64,000 nucleotides of DNA from Maridesulfovibrio sp. (lineage in GTDB: Bacteria > Desulfobacterota > Desulfovibrionia > Desulfovibrionales > Desulfovibrionaceae): the NCBI RefSeq assembly GCF_963667685.1, contig NZ_OY763932.1, forward strand, positions 434,001 to 498,000. The letters run 5' to 3'. Shown here piece by piece: positions 43,712 through 53,378 of the stretch. The notes under the pieces were generated by a model. It was not told the origin of the DNA, searched no databases, and was given only the letters and a program-made list of their open reading frames with translations. How positions within the stretch are numbered: the first letter of the stretch is position 1; every line of letters begins with the position of its first letter. Made by a program: the position numbers and the translations under genes.

Positions 43712-44185
43712 TTAAATTTTGCGCTGGATATAGTCCCTGAAATCAGTTTCCTTCCGTTGAAACTTCCCTTCAAAAAAAGGTGAAGAAATGAGGAATTCAG
43801 CGGTCGAACGGTTGCTGGCAGTCGGGATATTATATAGGACAGCCAGACGCAGCAGGGCTTTCACGTCAACATCATGCGGTTGCGGTTGCATGGGGTCCCA
43901 AAAAAAGATCAGCACATCAATTTTACCTTCGGAGATCATAGCCCCTAACTGCTGATCTCCACCCAGCGGACCGGATTTCAATTTGTTTACCGATTTGAAA
44001 TCATAACTATCATCATTCTTCTGGGTCACCCTTTCCTTGATCATTGCTTCTACCAGTCCCCCAGTGGTCCCGGTAGCCACAAGGTTATGTCTGGACAATA
44101 TCATATGGTTGCAGTCCACGAAGTCGAGCAATTCTTTTTTACAATTATCGTGTGCGACTACGGCTATATTTTTTACTATGCTCAT
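43712..44185 (-). CDS. mgsA: Methylglyoxal synthase
   Basis: 157 residues. The start is the ATG at 44185 with AAGAGG 9 bases upstream; the ATG nine bases earlier would place the ribosome site too close. Family motifs: IAVVAHDNCKKELLDFVD, ATGTTGGLVEAMI, LKSGPLGGDQQLGAMISEG, and FFWDPMQPQPHDVDVKALLR with the catalytic Asp/His region, ending with IPTASNRSTAEFLI. It converts dihydroxyacetone phosphate to methylglyoxal and phosphate, a bypass for excess triose phosphate. Confidence 0.96.
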   Translation of the reverse strand: MSIVKNIAVVAHDNCKKELLDFVDCNHMILSRHNLVATGTTGGLVEAMIKERVTQKNDDSYDFKSVNKLKSGPLGGDQQLGAMISEGKIDVLIFFWDPMQPQPHDVDVKALLRLAVLYNIPTASNRSTAEFLISSPFFEGKFQRKETDFRDYIQRKI

Positions 44186-44276
44186 GGCTGTCATCCTCTT
44201 GAAGTTAAAAGATAATCAATATTCAACACTATGCCATGAGCTAAAAAGAATGTCACTTCAGCAATGTTAAGAGTGT

Positions 44277-44311
44277 AAAAACAAAAAGGGCTGCCGAAAA
44301 TTCAGCAGCCC
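44277..44311 (-). terminator. Terminator after the selenocysteine ArsC/Spx gene
   Basis: GGGCTGC (44288-44294) and GCAGCCC (44305-44311) form a stem with a 10-base loop, followed on the minus strand by TTTTTGTTTTT. Confidence 0.85.
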
Positions 44312-44333
44312 GAAAAATTCATAGATCCGATCC

Positions 44334-44681
44334 TTAAAAATGCTCTTCCCACTCTTTAAGTTTGAAGCCGATAAGGACAAAGTTGTCTGCGACAAGAACT
44401 GGCCGCTTGCAAAGCATTCCGTCACCGGAAAGAAGCTCGAAAAGATCAGAGTCAGACATGGAGTCTATTGTTTCTTTCAGCCCCATTTCCTTATATTTTT
44501 TACCATTGGTATTAACAAACTTCTTTTTATCCACTCCGGAAATTTTCTGCCAGCTGAGAAATTCATCTTTTGTCGGGGTCTCTTTAACAATATGGCGGAT
44601 AGTGAAATCCACCCCTTTCTCTTCAAGCCAAGCCTTGGCTTTGCGGGAAGTGGTTCAGCTCGGATAATGCATTAGAATCAT
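44334..44681 (-). CDS. Selenocysteine-containing ArsC/Spx-family protein
   Basis: 115 codons if the in-frame TGA at 44655-44657 is read as selenocysteine. The frame starts at ATG 44681, with GGAGAA about 10 bases upstream. The text around TGA is M-I-L-M-H-Y-P-S-U-TTSRKAKAWLEEKG, which aligns with the 'YPxCSTCRKAKKWL' active site of ArsC/Spx proteins with Sec at the catalytic cysteine; the second CxxC position is Ser. The rest is a complete family domain (SGVDKKKFVNTNGKKYKEMG, CKRPVLVADNFVLIGFK). Total length is the family norm. Downstream of TGA, AAGCCAA-GGC-TTGGCTT forms a SECIS-like hairpin. Reading only from the next start would lose the active site. A thiol-dependent reductase or redox role is likely. 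Confidence 0.82.
44625..44641 (-). promoter_or_regulatory. Candidate bacterial SECIS element
   Basis: On the minus strand AAGCCAA-GGC-TTGGCTT makes a perfect 7-bp stem with a GGC loop. The stem begins 13 bases after the TGA and the loop lies about 20 bases after it. Bacterial SECIS elements are small hairpins in that distance range with a G among the first loop bases. Matches both requirements. Confidence 0.7.
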
Positions 44682-44787
44682 GTTTTTTATTCTCCGTCTT
44701 AAGATTGCGGACAATCCTGAATATTTTTCACATAGATATCATAAATAAGTACAAGCTACAAGCATAGACAAAAACAGCACAAAGAAA

Positions 44788-44817
44788 AAGGCCCCCATGA
44801 AACCCATGGGGACCTTT
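44788..44817 (-). terminator. Terminator after chemoreceptor gene
   Basis: AAAGGNCCCCATG and CATGGGGNCCTTT pair around a short loop, followed on the minus strand by TTTCTTTG. It lies 25 bases past the MCP stop. Confidence 0.85.
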
Positions 44818-44841
44818 CCGCTTTTATAAGGGGATAATTAT

Positions 44842-46854
44842 TTAAAACTTTTCAAAATCACTGTCATCGGCTTCCATATCCAGTGAGAGTCCGCCGAAAC
44901 CGGACTCGGCTTTCGATCCAGTTGCTGGCGTCTGCCGTGATTTCGGGCGCGCCGGAGCTGCAGTAGGAACGTGTGCTGGTTCTGCATGTCTTGCAGTGCT
45001 CACCGGTAAAGCTCTAGGCTGTGCATAGGAGGAGTGACCATAGCCGCCAACCTTGAAAAAGGACATGGTGTTTTCAAGCATGGCACTCTGCGAGGATAGC
45101 TGTTCACTGGTAGACGCCATCTCTTCCGATGCAGAAGCATTCTGTTGAATAACAGAATCAAGTTGGGAAATAGCCTTGCTGATCTGCCCTGCTCCTGTGT
45201 TCTGCTCCGCACTGGCGGAAGAGATTTCCTGAACCAGCTCTGCGGTCTTCTGAATATTTGGGACAAGGTTTTCAAGCATTTCCCCTGCCTTCTCCGCAAC
45301 TGTCACGGTTGAGGAAGAAAGCTCACTGATTTCCCCGGCGGCATTACCACTGCGCTCGGCCAACTTGCGGACCTCGGCGGCAACAACGGCAAATCCCTTA
45401 CCATGTTCTCCGGCGCGGGCCGCTTCAATTGCTGCGTTCAAAGCCAGCAGATTGGTCTGGCGGGCAATTTCTTCGATAATGGAAATCTTTTCAGCAATAT
45501 TCTTCATAGCCGCTACAGCTTCAGAAACAGCGGAACCGCTTTCCTGGGCATCTGCAGCAGACTTGAGAGCAATCTCCTCAGTGGTCTGCGCGTTAAGAGT
45601 ATTCTGCTTAATGTTGCTGGCCATCTCCTCAATGGATGCGGAAACTTCTTCAATAGAAGCGGCCTGTTCTGTAGCTCCCTGGGAAAGGCCTTCGGCAGAA
45701 GCTGAAAGCTCGGTGCTGCCGGAAGCCACATTGCTTGCCCCTGCGCGCACGTCTGAGACAACCCTTGTAAGCTGGGCCGCCATTTCACGCATATTTCCGT
45801 AAACACCTATGGCTGGTTCATTAAATTTAAGATCTAGATCACCGCCTGCAATACTCTGGGCAACATGGGCAATGTCCGCGGGGTCACTTCCGAGCTGCCT
45901 GCTGATGGTTCTGATGATCAGAATAGCCGTAATAATACCCACCGCAATAGCAATAATGCTGATAACTATCGCCAGCATTACCGCCTGGCTGTTAGCTGCT
46001 TGAAGTTTCGGACCAAGGGCTTCCTGCTCCGTCATGACTGAAAGTTTAACTTCCTCGACATTGTTAGCGATATTCGGTCCAAGTATGTCCAGATGATTCT
46101 GCGTGATATCATTGCGATTGCTGACGACTTTCGTCAGTTTGACAAAAGTTGATGCATACTTTTCCTCAAGCTCTATTATTTCCGCAAGCAATCTGCGCCG
46201 CCCCGGATTTTGCAGACCGCGGTCAAGATCGCCGAGCATCTTTTTCAATTCATCCATTTCGACTCCAACCCGTTCTATATGCTCTTTGGCATTATTCTCC
46301 ATAAATTTCAGGACGTACAAACGGGCCAACAGCAGGTTACGCATAGCATGTCCGGCTTTTACCGCCGCAATCATATCATTATCTTGTTCAGCTGTTTCGA
46401 GAATCCGGGTCAGCTTCTTTTCCATAAGCGGTCCAGCTACATTGAGCACATTTTTGAAATAACCATCCCGCTCTGCGCGTAACTTCTTAATCTTTTCGAA
46501 ATATTCACCATAAGATTTTATATCATTATTCACTTTCGCAATAAGACTGGCACGTTCAGGTGACTTGATTTCTGCAAGAGCTTCATTAATGAATTCAGTC
46601 ATTTTAGCAAAATACTCATCATAATGCTTAATATCAGCATCGCTTCCAGTAAGGATAAAATCCTTAACATTCATACGCACCATGAGCATATTTGCCTGTA
46701 GATTTCCACTGAGATTGGTATCTATTGCCAACCCCCTGTAATCTTTGAACCCCTCACTGGAATTTCCAAGAGCCCAAAAGGAGATTGCCGCCAACAAAAG
46801 CAGTAAGCCCAGAACAGAACCGAACCCGAGCATCAATTTAGCCGATAATTTCAT
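44842..46854 (-). CDS. Methyl-accepting chemotaxis protein, helical-bundle sensor type
   Basis: 670 residues from the ATG preceded by GGGGGAAA; an upstream ATG adds an unsupported tail. TM1 ~8-28 and TM2 ~300-325 bracket a four-helix-bundle-like sensor ([20 protein letters not shown]), which shares its 'YRGLA...TNLSG' region with the chemoreceptor at 30175. After HAMP the signalling hairpin has the tip '[20 protein letters not shown]' followed by [19 protein letters not shown], a different class from the other three receptors here (which have [13 protein letters not shown]). The C-terminus is long and Pro/Ala-rich, ending in an acidic segment. Confidence 0.94.
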   Translation of the reverse strand: MKLSAKLMLGFGSVLGLLLLLAAISFWALGNSSEGFKDYRGLAIDTNLSGNLQANMLMVRMNVKDFILTGSDADIKHYDEYFAKMTEFINEALAEIKSPERASLIAKVNNDIKSYGEYFEKIKKLRAERDGYFKNVLNVAGPLMEKKLTRILETAEQDNDMIAAVKAGHAMRNLLLARLYVLKFMENNAKEHIERVGVEMDELKKMLGDLDRGLQNPGRRRLLAEIIELEEKYASTFVKLTKVVSNRNDITQNHLDILGPNIANNVEEVKLSVMTEQEALGPKLQAANSQAVMLAIVISIIAIAVGIITAILIIRTISRQLGSDPADIAHVAQSIAGGDLDLKFNEPAIGVYGNMREMAAQLTRVVSDVRAGASNVASGSTELSASAEGLSQGATEQAASIEEVSASIEEMASNIKQNTLNAQTTEEIALKSAADAQESGSAVSEAVAAMKNIAEKISIIEEIARQTNLLALNAAIEAARAGEHGKGFAVVAAEVRKLAERSGNAAGEISELSSSTVTVAEKAGEMLENLVPNIQKTAELVQEISSASAEQNTGAGQISKAISQLDSVIQQNASASEEMASTSEQLSSQSAMLENTMSFFKVGGYGHSSYAQPRALPVSTARHAEPAHVPTAAPARPKSRQTPATGSKAESGFGGLSLDMEADDSDFEKF

Positions 46855-47015
46855 ATTTCCCCCCAATAAGCAGTTTTTCTCCAGCCAGTAAACATAGCCG
46901 AGTATGACACTAGAACCCTTAGCGTACACTACTCTGATACTTTATTTAAGATAAAAAATGCATTGAACTGAAGAAAGACGAGTAAATTTGCAAGAAATTG
47001 AAATTCTCCAATATA

Positions 47016-47048
47016 AAAAGGGTGGCTGAAAATTCAGCCACCCTTCTT
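47016..47048 (-). terminator. Terminator after the iron-sulfur flavoprotein gene
   Basis: AAAAAGGGTGGCTGA and TCAGCCACCCTTCTTT form a 10-bp GC-rich stem with a 4-base loop; on the minus strand it is followed by TTTTTATATT. Confidence 0.88.
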
Positions 47049-47078
47049 TATTCATGAATTGTTTGGCTACAGACCAGG

Positions 47079-47693
47079 TTAGCCATGCGAATTATCAACC
47101 TTGGGAAAACTGTCCAAATGAGGCTTGATGGCCTTTCCGAGCCACGCAATACATTCGCCAAGATTATACATATTGACCATACCTTCTCCATCTTCTTTTA
47201 CTTCACCTTTATCCAAGCCATACCCCATATTCCAGTAAGTGGCGCCGGGAATAATCATTCCACTGATCTGGTAAAGATGGTTGATGGTATCAAATACGTG
47301 GGTTGCCCCTCCTCGGCGTACGGCTACAACCGCTCCGCCAATCTTACCTGCGAGCTGGCGGTCATTAGCGATAGCCACCAGTCCAGAACGGTCTATTAAA
47401 GCTTTGATTTCTGCGGTGACATCAGTGAAATATGTTGGGGAACCAATTACAATAGCATCGGCACGGACCATTTTCTCGTAAACTTCATTTAATTTATCGG
47501 AGTCTACCGCACATTTTCCATTCTTATTTTCAAAACATTTCATGCAGGCGATACAACCGCGAATATTCTTACCGCCAAGTTGATAAAGTTCGGTTTCCCA
47601 ACCTGCCTTGTCGAGTGGTTCAAGGACCTTGTTCAGCAGAACTTCAGTATTGCCGCCCTTACGCGGGCTGCCATTAATAGCAAGTACGTACAT
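47079..47693 (-). CDS. Iron-sulfur flavoprotein / NADPH-dependent FMN reductase family
   Basis: 204 residues from the ATG preceded by AGGAGAAGG. The flavodoxin-like start VLAINGSPRKGGNTEVLLNK binds FMN phosphate. A compact cysteine motif CIACMKCFENKNGKC (C-x2-C-x2-C-x7-C) near residue 47 matches the [4Fe-4S] site of archaeal/anaerobe iron-sulfur flavoproteins, and 'IVIGSPTYFTDVTAEIKALI' completes the fold. Such proteins shuttle electrons in anaerobes, often in oxygen defence. Monocistronic with its own terminator. Confidence 0.9.
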   Translation of the reverse strand: MYVLAINGSPRKGGNTEVLLNKVLEPLDKAGWETELYQLGGKNIRGCIACMKCFENKNGKCAVDSDKLNEVYEKMVRADAIVIGSPTYFTDVTAEIKALIDRSGLVAIANDRQLAGKIGGAVVAVRRGGATHVFDTINHLYQISGMIIPGATYWNMGYGLDKGEVKEDGEGMVNMYNLGECIAWLGKAIKPHLDSFPKVDNSHG

Positions 47694-48439
47694 TTCCTTC
47701 TCCTGTATTTTATAAGAATTCACACTTAAGCATACCAATTAAAATCACCGATAATCTTCTCCACACCATAATACAATTTAACATTCAATCCTCTATGACA
47801 CCATTATTTTGCAGTCTTTCAGGTCCCAGTAATGGAACCACAGACCCGCCTGCAAAAGGTTTAAGAATTCTAACTATTGCTGCACGGCTTCACCGGACGA
47901 TAATGGAATATTATTCTTGGCAATTTGAGGACTTAAAACGACATAGCTATATGCTGTTCAATCTAATCTTCACTATTTTACACAGCATTGATCAGAGTAG
48001 TGTATGGATACTGATTCTACTCACGATATTAGGTAAGCTAAACCAGTATATCCGGATAGCTTTACGGTGTTTATCAACTGACATAAAAAAGTAACAATCT
48101 ATGTTAAAAATTCTACTATAATGCTGAGCATCATAATATAATTTTTTTAAATATTATCGATACCGCGTGGCTTGGTGCATACTAAACAATATATCTCAGC
48201 ATATCTTGCCAGATGCAGCATGATCGAGGAGAAAGGAAGATATTCTCCTGAGTTTACCTTAACAGTTACCATGATTAGTTTCAATATAACCACATGGCCG
48301 CAGTCCAAGAGTCAAAATAATATGCTAGTGTATAACTGATCCATATGCTATTACCTCTGGCGCATAGAGAACCTAGATGTGTTGATCCCAAAAAACACGT
48401 TTCTTCTGACAACCTCACGAGAACAATGGATTATAAAGA
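47694..48439. other. Intergenic region upstream of the EAL-HDOD gene
   Basis: 746 bases, AT-rich in its second half. A 99-codon plus-strand frame at 47795-48094 contains a hydrophobic segment but has no ribosome site and no recognisable sequence, so I do not call it. No repeat, tRNA or sigma-54 site stands out. Confidence 0.4.
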
Positions 48440-49666
48440 ATGAAAACTGCGTATCGCCCTATCTTTGTAGCCCGGCAACCAATATTTGACCGCAACGGAG
48501 ACGTCTGGGGCTACGAGTTGCTCTACAGGGCAAGCAACACCGTATCTATGGACGGAAGCTCACCCAGCACCGCCACATCGCGTGTTATCTCAGACGGCCT
48601 GTCACTAGCATTGGACTCAGTCACAGACTCCAAAAAAATTCTTATAAATTTTTCCCGGCATATGCTTCTAGTGGAATCCGCTACTGTGCTACCCCCGGAA
48701 ATCTGTATCCCCGAAGTTCTTGAGGATGTGGGCATTACTCCGGAAATCGTATCTGCGGTAAAAAGGCTGAAAAAGGCAGGGTATTTGATAGCGGTAGACG
48801 ATTATGTCGGCCAGCCCGGAATGGAGCCTATGCTGAAGCTGGCTGATATCGTCAAGGTTGATATGCTGGGCATGAAGCTCAGCGAGGTTGAAAAGCTAAG
48901 CCGCACTCTTACAAAATACAACTGCAAGCTGCTGGCCGAAAAAGTCGAAAACAGAGGAATGTTTGATCTGGCAGTATCCTTGGATTATTCATATTTCCAA
49001 GGATTCTATTTTGCAAAACCTGAACTGATTGAAGGCCGCAAGATCAGCAGCTGTGCACTTACAAGATTCCAGCTCATGAAAGATCTCTCTTCTCCAGACT
49101 ATTGTGTTAATGATGTTGCTAAAACAATATCGCATGATGTAGGGCTGAGTCATAGACTGCTTCGATATGTTTCTGCCGTATCACATTACGCGAAGATACG
49201 TTCCCTCAGTCACGCTGTTGCTATGCTCGGGCTCTGGCCGCTGAAGCAATGGCTGATGATAACCATGCTGTCCGACACCTCGCGGGAGGACCGCAGCCAA
49301 GAACTGATCTACCAATCAGCGTGCAGGGGGAAATTCATGGAAATTATAGCTGACTCAATTGCCGGAAATAAATTTGACCGTGATTCACTTTTTCTGCTCG
49401 GACTTTTCTCAAACCTTGATGCTCTGCTCGGCCTGCCCATGGCTGAAATTACGGGACATCTTCCGTTAGACGATACCCTGAACAATACCCTCTGCGGAGA
49501 AGAGACTCCACTCAGCGGCCTGCTGAATATGCTCAAAGCCGTAGAAGCTGCGGACTGGGCGACTGTGGCAGCGGCACTTCAGCAATACTCAATCCCAGAG
49601 ACCGATGCAGCCGAAGCATACACCAAGGCCGGAGCATGGGCGCATAAAACTCTGGCCGCAGGATAA
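48440..49666 (+). CDS. EAL-HDOD signalling protein (YuxH type)
   Basis: 408 residues. The N-terminal half is a degenerate EAL domain: VARQPIFDRNGDVWGYELLY in place of the E-A-L motif, and LIAVDDYVGQPG in place of DDFGTG, so it should not hydrolyse c-di-GMP. The C-terminal half is an HDOD domain (SSPDYCVNDVAKTISHDVGL, LRYVSAVSHYAKIRSLSHAV). Proteins with this architecture act in c-di-GMP signalling or motility control. No membrane segment is seen. The start ATG at 48440 has no strong ribosome site. Confidence 0.92.
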   Translation: MKTAYRPIFVARQPIFDRNGDVWGYELLYRASNTVSMDGSSPSTATSRVISDGLSLALDSVTDSKKILINFSRHMLLVESATVLPPEICIPEVLEDVGITPEIVSAVKRLKKAGYLIAVDDYVGQPGMEPMLKLADIVKVDMLGMKLSEVEKLSRTLTKYNCKLLAEKVENRGMFDLAVSLDYSYFQGFYFAKPELIEGRKISSCALTRFQLMKDLSSPDYCVNDVAKTISHDVGLSHRLLRYVSAVSHYAKIRSLSHAVAMLGLWPLKQWLMITMLSDTSREDRSQELIYQSACRGKFMEIIADSIAGNKFDRDSLFLLGLFSNLDALLGLPMAEITGHLPLDDTLNNTLCGEETPLSGLLNMLKAVEAADWATVAAALQQYSIPETDAAEAYTKAGAWAHKTLAAG

Positions 49667-50011
49667 TAACACCAAGCCTGATCAAAAAAGCATAACCCTG
49701 CCCTATCTATCCAGAATCAACCACGCATTTAGTGCTGGGCCATCCGCATTCTTTTGTGCCATCACCGAACAGTTGACCGCAAAAGAAAAGGCGCCCTCCG
49801 ATAGAACGGACAACGCCTCAAGCAAATAGACATGATTGCAGCAGCTATATATAGATACTGAACTGAAAAAACAGCGTAAAAAGAGAAAATCAACACTCTT
49901 CTGAATCCTTGCTGAAAAGGAAAAGACACAAGCAAGCATTGACCGCAGCTGTCTGAGACCGGTGCTTTAGCTTTTTCAGCAGGATGTCAGACTACAGAGA
50001 GATAAACCTGA
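49667..50011. other. Intergenic region between EAL-HDOD gene and small gene
   Basis: 345 bases. I see no terminator, repeat or supported open frame; shadows of neighbouring frames only. The 3' ends of two convergent genes face it. Confidence 0.4.
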
Positions 50012-50248
50012 TTAGAGATACTGCCAGACCCTGTCCCTGTTAGTATCCAAAACAGCAACAGCACAAAGATCAGTATAGGCTACCTGAACAACCTCAGCCC
50101 GAAATCTATCTTCCACACGATTCTTATTATAGTCTTCCATCAACTCCATTGATTCACTGAGTGAACGGGATTTGGGGGAACTACCATCTTTTGTCCGAGG
50201 GTGATATCCGATATAAATAAGATCCAGTTTATCCTGTGCGCAATTCAT
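50012..50248 (-). CDS. Small hypothetical protein
   Basis: 78 residues with a good ribosome site (GTGAGGACTTGAT before ATG). Starts MNCAQDKLDLIYIGYHPRTK, then a Ser-rich stretch and a basic/acidic helix-like segment (SMELMEDYNKNRVEDRF), ending DTNRDRVWQYL. No known motif. It is probably real, with an unknown role. Confidence 0.55.
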   Translation of the reverse strand: MNCAQDKLDLIYIGYHPRTKDGSSPKSRSLSESMELMEDYNKNRVEDRFRAEVVQVAYTDLCAVAVLDTNRDRVWQYL

Positions 50249-50445
50249 ATCAAGTCCTCACTGTTTTACGGTTGATCGTTAATATATTTATTTTCTGACC
50301 CATTCATAATCCAAAACATACCAACAATCCACGACAAATTATGCTCAAATCAGCATAACCCTAAAAAAACTATTAAAGAAGATTGATACGACACATAAGC
50401 ACCTCTCCATCCCTACTGCCGATCAACCAGAATTCCTGCAGCTCA

Positions 50446-51747
50446 TCATTGAAAAACCACACGAAATTCGGTACCTGCGCCCAAGGTGCTCTCAACTTCA
50501 ATATGGGCTTTATGGGCTTTAATAATTGTATGGCTGAGATAAAGACCCAAGCCATACCCGCCGGTTTCGCGGGTACGCGATTGGTCGACGCGGTAGAAAG
50601 GATCAAAGATAAAATTGACTGACTCTTCCGGGATGCCTATTCCGTGGTCTTTTATGGTAATACAGAACCCGGAATTTAGTCTGTGCAGCGAGACTTCAAC
50701 AGGCGGACTGTCCGGTGATGAATATTTCATTGCGTTATCCATCAAGGTACTCAAAGCCATAATCATCTTTGCGTTGTCGACTATCGCCATGAGCGGCTGA
50801 TCAGGGAGATCTGATGTAATTCCCGGAGGCTGCGCTCGATAACCGTCTACAACCCGGGCTACAAGCCGGGTCATATCTGTCAACTCCGGCTTGATACCAC
50901 CTATTCCGTGGTGCATTTTTGCTGTTTCCAGCAACGATGTAATCATGGATTCCATTTGTCGCACATCTTGCTTGATTGCCGAGGTGTCTACCTCTGCTCC
51001 CAGCATTTCAAAACGAAGCTTGAGACGGGTGAGAGGAGTGCGTAACTCATGGCTGACGGCCAGTAGCAAATCCCGTTGTCCTACTACAAGGTTTTCCAGT
51101 CGAACTGTCATCTGGTTGAAAGTTTCACATAGCGCCCGGAGTTGCCCTGATCCACGTGTCTGTACACGGGTTGATAAATCGCCGTCCCTGACAGCCTCAG
51201 CTCCTTCTGTAAGCCATTCAATGGGCCTAAGAATACCCCTCAAAACAATATATATCGCCACCATTATCAGACAGGAGCCAACGAGAGAATATATCCCGAA
51301 TTGCCGCAGCGCAGAACGTTCAGAAGTAGTGGAAAACAAATCAAAGGTTAGAAACTCGTTTGGTGCAAGTGAAACACGCAACCTGTAATTCTCATGAAGG
51401 TCGAGGGCCTCTACCCCGGATTGATGAAAACGCGGCAGCAGGTATCTCTCAGGAAAATACCGCTCTGTTTCTCCTGCTACCCATGAGGTTTCACCTGTGT
51501 AGGTAATGCGCATGGGACGCTGACTCGCAAGCTTTTCGGCTTTATCCTTGTCTGGCGGTGTTCCCACCTGGCTTGCAAGATGACGGGCATATTGCATCAA
51601 ACTCTGATTTAGAGTTGTATCGTGTTCACGTTTCTGGTTGGCGTAAAGGTGCATAGTAACAGCGTTGATAGCCACCACCCCCAGAAAGAGCACCAAAGCC
51701 AGCTTAGTAAACAGGGACTGTCTGATTCTTCGGCATACTTTAGTCAT
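50446..51747 (-). CDS. Sensor histidine kinase (CpxA-like)
   Basis: 433 residues from the ATG that overlaps the response-regulator stop (ATGACTAA). TM1 ~10-30, a periplasmic loop of about 120 residues, TM2 ~150-172, HAMP, then HisKA with LLAVSHELRTPLTRLKLRFE, and HATPase with DNAMKYSS and GGYGLGLYLSH. It phosphorylates the partner regulator in response to an envelope signal. The pair and a CpxP-like lipoprotein form a Cpx-type envelope-stress cluster. Confidence 0.92.
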   Translation of the reverse strand: MTKVCRRIRQSLFTKLALVLFLGVVAINAVTMHLYANQKREHDTTLNQSLMQYARHLASQVGTPPDKDKAEKLASQRPMRITYTGETSWVAGETERYFPERYLLPRFHQSGVEALDLHENYRLRVSLAPNEFLTFDLFSTTSERSALRQFGIYSLVGSCLIMVAIYIVLRGILRPIEWLTEGAEAVRDGDLSTRVQTRGSGQLRALCETFNQMTVRLENLVVGQRDLLLAVSHELRTPLTRLKLRFEMLGAEVDTSAIKQDVRQMESMITSLLETAKMHHGIGGIKPELTDMTRLVARVVDGYRAQPPGITSDLPDQPLMAIVDNAKMIMALSTLMDNAMKYSSPDSPPVEVSLHRLNSGFCITIKDHGIGIPEESVNFIFDPFYRVDQSRTRETGGYGLGLYLSHTIIKAHKAHIEVESTLGAGTEFRVVFQ

Positions 51748-52432
51748 CTTTTCCATACCCAATAAACACATAACCGGTTCCCCACACTGTTTTGATGTAT
51801 CTGGGGAGCTTTGGGTCGTCGCCGAGTTTCTGCCGAATGCGGCTCATTGTGATGTCAATTGAACGGTTGTACGAATCGCTTTCAAGACCCCGCAATTCTT
51901 GAATAAGATCGTCTCTGTTAAATGTCTTTCCCGGATTTCTGGCCAGCACTGCGAGGGCATTGAATTCATTGGTGGTCAGACCAATATCTTTCCCTTTAAT
52001 TAATGCGGCACGAGCATCAAAGTCGATATAAAGTTCACCGAAATTTACTGTTTCGTGTGTTGAACTTTGCTGACTGCGCCGAAGAATGGATTGGATACGG
52101 GCGACCAGTTCACGCGGTTCAAAAGGTTTTGGAAGATAGTCGTCTGCACCGATTTCAAGTCCTGCAACACGGTCCATGACATCGCCTCGTGCGGTAAGCA
52201 TGATGACCGGTACTTGGGAATCCTGACGGATACGACGACAGACCTCGAAGCCGTTCATTCCGGGCAGCATGACATCCAGAATTATCAGGTCGGGGGAAAG
52301 GGACTTGAAAGCACTCAACCCCTTTTCAGGGGATCCTTCAGAGTGAACTGTATAACCAAATCCAGCGAGATACTCGCTCAGTAGTTGCTGGATATCAGCG
52401 TCATCTTCGATGACCAAAATAGAATTTGCCAT
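51740..52432 (-). CDS. OmpR-family response regulator (CpxR-like)
   Basis: 230 residues from the ATG with GGCGAAG upstream; longer upstream frames look unlikely. Receiver domain with LVIEDDADIQQLLSEYL, the phosphoacceptor in LIILDVMLPGMNG, and VIMLTARGD; OmpR winged-helix with LTTNEFNALAVLARNPGKTF and SRIRQKLGDDPKLPRYIKTV near the end. It overlaps the kinase gene by 8 bases. Confidence 0.93.
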   Translation of the reverse strand: MANSILVIEDDADIQQLLSEYLAGFGYTVHSEGSPEKGLSAFKSLSPDLIILDVMLPGMNGFEVCRRIRQDSQVPVIMLTARGDVMDRVAGLEIGADDYLPKPFEPRELVARIQSILRRSQQSSTHETVNFGELYIDFDARAALIKGKDIGLTTNEFNALAVLARNPGKTFNRDDLIQELRGLESDSYNRSIDITMSRIRQKLGDDPKLPRYIKTVWGTGYVFIGYGKDD

Positions 52433-52499
52433 TATTGCTTCGCCTGATATGGAAAATGAGTATAAGCCCAGCTTGGCAAGGCTTATACCCAGTAACATG

Positions 52500-52958
52500 T
52501 TAGTATCCGCCGTGCCACCCTTTCTTGCCATGATCCAGAATCAACTGAGCCAGGGCCTCCCTTTGCTTTGCCGTCAGGCTTGCGTGGAATGCTGCGAAAT
52601 CGGCCTTCTCTTCTTCAAAGATATTATGAAAAAGCTGCATACGTTCTTTGATCAATTCTTCCATCTTTTCCATATCAAACTGCGGCTTGCGCACCGTGTC
52701 AGCCATCCTTTTGCGAAGCCCTTCGGTTTCAGGACGCTGTGCAAGTGCCTTTGCGGCCATGCTCTCCACAATCGCCTTGAAATGATCACGCTGATCACTG
52801 GTCAGATCCAGCCGATCATCCGTCTTTTCAACAAGATACTCCACGAAAGCAATGTTGACTTCATTTCCATCAAACGGCCCTTTCATGGCTGCAAATTTAG
52901 TGCAGGCCCCAAGCATGACGACACTGGACAATACCGCTATAATCAAGATCTTTCTCAT
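52500..52958 (-). CDS. Spy/CpxP-family periplasmic lipoprotein
   Basis: 152 residues. A lipobox LGAC follows a short signal peptide (cleavage after residue ~18). Two LTxxQ motifs, LTSDQRDHFKAIVE and LTAKQREALAQLIL, mark the Spy/CpxP family, which binds unfolded periplasmic proteins and, for CpxP, restrains the Cpx kinase. It lies 67 bases upstream of the response regulator, so the three genes form a Cpx-like operon (lipoprotein, regulator, kinase). Confidence 0.85.
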   Translation of the reverse strand: MRKILIIAVLSSVVMLGACTKFAAMKGPFDGNEVNIAFVEYLVEKTDDRLDLTSDQRDHFKAIVESMAAKALAQRPETEGLRKRMADTVRKPQFDMEKMEELIKERMQLFHNIFEEEKADFAAFHASLTAKQREALAQLILDHGKKGWHGGY

Positions 52959-53174
52959 ATAATCCTCCTTGGACGGTTACTAATTACACTCTGTTATTAG
53001 CAGCGGCAGCCATCCAAGGCTTTTCCCATCTGAAACTAATTGTATCCAATTGTTTCTGCCCCCCTGAAACAATTAGTTACATCACGTTGCAATTCAGAAA
53101 TGAATTTCTGGACGTCTGGCGTATTATATCTTCAACGTCGTTACAGAACGCAGTATTTCTAAAGAGAGGTCATT

Positions 53175-53378
53175 ATGAAAACCGAAAAGTATAGACCGGT
53201 GATGTCTTGCGACACCTGCAAATTGAGAAAGGTCGCGGAAAAGTCGCCTTCGTCATTCCTTGGCAGAATTTGGATCTGGCATACAGCCTTTTGTCCCGGT
53301 TGGAAACGGTATGTAAAGACTATGCGCGCATACGGAGAACATCCGCCAGCCATCGGGCATCAACGTGGGGCGTGGTAA
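53175..53378 (+). CDS. Small cysteine/tryptophan-rich hypothetical protein
   Basis: 67 residues with a strong ribosome site (AGAGAGGTCATT before ATG). Starts MKTEKYRPVMSCDTCKLRK (a C-x2-C motif) and holds IWIWHTAFCPGWKRY. A short protein with this W-WHT-x-CPGWK pattern is familiar from Desulfovibrio genomes (from memory). It could bind a metal or small ligand. Its last 59 bases overlap the antisense frame at 53320. Confidence 0.6.
   Translation: MKTEKYRPVMSCDTCKLRKVAEKSPSSFLGRIWIWHTAFCPGWKRYVKTMRAYGEHPPAIGHQRGAW

Noticed and set aside
47795-48094. 99-codon plus-strand open frame with a hydrophobic segment upstream of the EAL-HDOD gene
   Set aside because: No ribosome site ahead of any start and no recognisable sequence; the codon pattern looks like chance in AT-rich DNA.
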